Under the pieces are notes generated by a model. The model was not told the origin of the DNA, did not search any database, and saw only the letters and a program-made list of their open reading frames with translations. Both the position numbers and the translations under genes were made by a program. Positions 61,868-64,000 of a stretch of DNA of 64,000 bases are shown here, piece after piece (the stretch's first letter is position 1; the number at the start of each line of letters is the position of its first letter). The DNA comes from Spirosoma fluviale (GTDB taxonomy: Bacteria > Bacteroidota > Bacteroidia > Cytophagales > Spirosomataceae), in the NCBI GenBank assembly GCA_945906795.1, contig CAMDRO010000003.1:1-64000 (forward strand), written 5' to 3'.

Positions 61868-63963
61868 AGCTTAATTATTTTTAGCGTTTGATCCACGGTT
61901 TCCCCTTGGACCCGAATTAAATAAAGACCCGCAATAAATTCACTTACATCTAAGGCGACCAACCTAGATGATGGAACCGTGTGATTTTGGTTAGATACAT
62001 CTAAGCCTGCAGCATTGACAATGGAAATGGCAACTTTTTGGTCTATTCCATGCACATGCAATGAAACAGGTCCAGTTGTTGGATTTGGAAATACAGTGAC
62101 CGACTCTGAAACAAAAAACTCCTTGACATAAATGCCTTGGCAATTTAAATCGGTACTCACTTGTAACTTCACTAAGCCGGCGGGTAAGGCAGTAGACCAA
62201 TTGGCCTCCGTCACTTTAAAGCTAGCCTCATTTATTTGTACTAGGTAATTAGTGGCGCCGCCCAATTGGATACTCATTGATTTATTCCCCGCGTCGATGG
62301 TCGATTGCACGACCAACGGTGCCGGCTCAGTTATTTTTATATCAAAAGCTTGTTGAAAATTCTTGATATTTTCCACCGTAAAGACCATATTGTATTCACC
62401 TAAAACCAAACCATTCAACACGCTATTGGCCACTCCTTTGGGCATACTAACCTGTTTTTCGTATTTGTTAGGTCCTTTGACGGTTAATGAATAGGAATAG
62501 TTGGTATTCAAAACTGAAACCTTGATGGCTCCATTGTTGGCGCCGATACAGGTAGAAGCCACTACCTCCAATTTGAAATTATTAGTTGGCAAGGTAAAAA
62601 TTTCACAGCCATTGACATCTACCAAAGCGCCTATTGGCGTATCGTTACATTTATCTAAGACATCGGGTACGCCATCTTCATCTGAGTCGATGTAGGCCGA
62701 CTGGATAATGGGAACTTGCTCGAAGTCTTTAAATAAAATATCTTTTGTAAACGATTTGGTACCTCCCATCCATTGGTTCATGACTGAGGCATAAATTTGA
62801 CGGAAATCGTATTGCATGTCCATCTCGTAGGAATATTTCGTGTTGTCAGGAATGATTGGGTTTTTGCCAACCACCTTTGGATCCACTTTATTACCAAACA
62901 AAATAACAGGCGAAACGGTACCGTGATCTGTTCCGTTGGTTCCATTGGAATGTACCGTTCTACCAAATTCCGACACACACATGCCTAAGACACGATCTGA
63001 TTTCCCCATTTGGTCCAGGCTCTTCATGAATGCAACCACAGCCTCATCTATTTCTTTCAAAAGGGCGGCATGAGCTCCTTGAGTTTTATCTGTGGTGTCT
63101 ACTTGTGCACTGTGTGTATCAAAACCGCCAATTTGAACTTTGTAAATTCTAGTTTGTAAGCCCCCTGAAATAAGTCGGCTGACGATTTTTAATTGGTCCG
63201 CCAAATTACTTCTTGGAAACGCATATTCAGTTCCTTTTTTAAATTGCTCCTTCAACACCTTTCCATAAGCATTTGACTGCTTGGCCATGAGCTGCAAATA
63301 TTTCAATTTCTCACCGATGGGTGTCGAAGGGTAATTATTGTCAAACTCATTAATGATCTCATAAAACGATTCTGGATTTGAGGCCACTACGCTGGTAAAA
63401 GATTTTTTTCCAGTAAACATTAAGGAAGAATTCCAACCAATTTCCATGGACAATGGATGAGGGAATAGTTCAGTAGGGTAGGCTTCCGGGAAATTCGGGT
63501 GCTTGGCTTCTAAGTAACGGGCGGCCCAACCGCTATTTTCGTATTTCAAGGCATCTGAGGCTGAATCCCAAATGTCCATCGACCTAAAATGCGAATAACT
63601 TGGTTGGGGATAGGCCACCGACTGCACAATTTTTAAACGGTTCTCCTTGTACAAGGATTGAAATCCTTTCAGCGAAGGATGAAGCCCTAATTCGGTACCT
63701 TCCAAAGGTAATATTTTGTTGTCCGGCAACATCACTGTCGATCGAATACTATTCAATTTGGACAACATATTCAACGGAATAACAGTATTTAACCCATCAT
63801 TACCTCCACTTAAAACGATGATTACAAGGATGTTACCTTCGGCAACTGTTTGAGCTAATTCGGATTGTGACCCAAAACCTAGTGATTCGTAGGGAATAGA
63901 AGAAAACAATGCAGGCAAGGCTGCCGCATGTGTCATTTGATGTATAAATTTTCTTCTATCCAT
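61864..63963 (-). CDS. DUF1501 protein with TSP3 calcium repeat and type IX secretion tail
   Basis: 699 aa. N-terminus MDRRKFIHQMTHAAALPALF has an Arg pair compatible with Tat-like export. DUF1501 covers about 1-400 (VIVLSGGNDGLNTVIPLNML, GGFDTHSAQVDT, VSEFGRTVHSNG). A thrombospondin type 3-like calcium repeat is at about 420-445 (DSDEDGVPDVLDKCND). An SprB-type beta domain follows, and the T9SS type A sorting domain ends the protein (VFPNPTTGPVSLHVHG ... GLYLIRVQG). It should be displayed on the outer surface. The apparent end of an upstream gene lies one base before its start; a DUF1800 partner is usual for this architecture. Confidence 0.9.
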   Translation of the reverse strand: MDRRKFIHQMTHAAALPALFSSIPYESLGFGSQSELAQTVAEGNILVIIVLSGGNDGLNTVIPLNMLSKLNSIRSTVMLPDNKILPLEGTELGLHPSLKGFQSLYKENRLKIVQSVAYPQPSYSHFRSMDIWDSASDALKYENSGWAARYLEAKHPNFPEAYPTELFPHPLSMEIGWNSSLMFTGKKSFTSVVASNPESFYEIINEFDNNYPSTPIGEKLKYLQLMAKQSNAYGKVLKEQFKKGTEYAFPRSNLADQLKIVSRLISGGLQTRIYKVQIGGFDTHSAQVDTTDKTQGAHAALLKEIDEAVVAFMKSLDQMGKSDRVLGMCVSEFGRTVHSNGTNGTDHGTVSPVILFGNKVDPKVVGKNPIIPDNTKYSYEMDMQYDFRQIYASVMNQWMGGTKSFTKDILFKDFEQVPIIQSAYIDSDEDGVPDVLDKCNDTPIGALVDVNGCEIFTLPTNNFKLEVVASTCIGANNGAIKVSVLNTNYSYSLTVKGPNKYEKQVSMPKGVANSVLNGLVLGEYNMVFTVENIKNFQQAFDIKITEPAPLVVQSTIDAGNKSMSIQLGGATNYLVQINEASFKVTEANWSTALPAGLVKLQVSTDLNCQGIYVKEFFVSESVTVFPNPTTGPVSLHVHGIDQKVAISIVNAAGLDVSNQNHTVPSSRLVALDVSEFIAGLYLIRVQGETVDQTLKIIKL

Positions 63964-63964
63964 A

Positions 63965-64000
63965 TTAAAACAAGTGGATTTCTCCCATTTGGAATAAGGC
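63965..64000 (-). CDS. C-terminal end of an upstream gene, possibly DUF1800
   Basis: Reading in from the right edge, the minus strand ends ALFQMGEIHLF followed by TAA, one base before the DUF1501 ATG. Such tight spacing and an ending like ..QMxExxLF fit the C-terminus of DUF1800 proteins, the habitual partner of DUF1501-T9SS genes. Only 11 residues are visible, so this is a weak identification. Confidence 0.45.
   Translation of the reverse strand, partial: ALFQMGEIHLF

Overview
This window looks like a chromosomal segment of a glycan-degrading member of the Bacteroidota, probably order Cytophagales. The evidence is low GC, a SusC/SusD pair, TonB-dependent receptors with a CarboxypepD_reg front domain, a type IX secretion (T9SS) C-terminal sorting domain, candidate TAnnTTTG promoter boxes, A-rich start regions without obvious Shine-Dalgarno sites, and many secreted proteins with short signal peptides. 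I cannot name the genus or species. No rRNA, tRNA, CRISPR array or phage structural gene was seen, and no gene-free stretch exceeds 300 bases once the small ORFs near the right end are counted.

Layout. 1-144: right end of an IS3-family element. 166-12489: a secreted oxidative and hydrolytic set, namely a quinoprotein sugar dehydrogenase with cytochrome c, a Kelch protein, a tight four-gene block (PSCyt1/DUF1549/DUF1553 cytochrome, Tat-exported DUF1501 protein, membrane-anchored cytochrome, M20 amidohydrolase), a TIM-barrel epimerase and an alpha/beta hydrolase. 12734-24921: an SHD1-YHYH fusion, a metallophosphatase, an esterase, a DUF1080 protein, a sorbosone-dehydrogenase-like propeller, GH31, a YncE-like propeller, GH39 and a CarboxypepD_reg protein. 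25005-32060: an HI0933-type flavoprotein and two large PVC-type quinoprotein/HEAT/cytochrome c proteins. 32273-33488: two possibly broken genes.

33598-42527: a Pls/PosA-type single-module NRPS followed at 3 bp by an outer-membrane barrel, a five-bladed propeller hydrolase, and an L-galactose/L-fucose-type oxidative sugar cluster (aldo/keto reductase, zinc dehydrogenase, ketose 3-epimerase-like protein, RhaM-type mutarotase). 42544-50830: a sialidase-like gene frameshifted in a T8 run, SusC, SusD, a terminator, and an S9 peptidase. 50961-52881 is a small accessory patch: an AAA_14/DUF4143 ATPase preceded by a 23-bp-period repeat, and a MazEF-like toxin-antitoxin pair. 53033-60738: DUF1080, a TonB receptor, GH16, two sulfatases and a small carbohydrate-binding-like protein, suggesting a sulfated-glycan locus. 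60829-64000: two tiny genes, a lipoprotein, a DUF1501-T9SS protein and the tail of its upstream partner.

How it may work together (inference). Secreted glycosidases and sulfatases release oligosaccharides or deoxy/L-sugars, TonB and SusCD systems import them, and quinoprotein plus c-type cytochrome proteins oxidise sugars outside the cytoplasm. DUF1080 proteins and xylose-isomerase-like barrels could process 3-keto sugars. The cytoplasmic dehydrogenase cluster oxidises an L-sugar. The window carries at least five CxxCH cytochrome proteins, so electron transfer is a dominant theme. The most distinctive single gene is the Pls-type synthetase. All functions are read from sequence motifs only; no database search was run.
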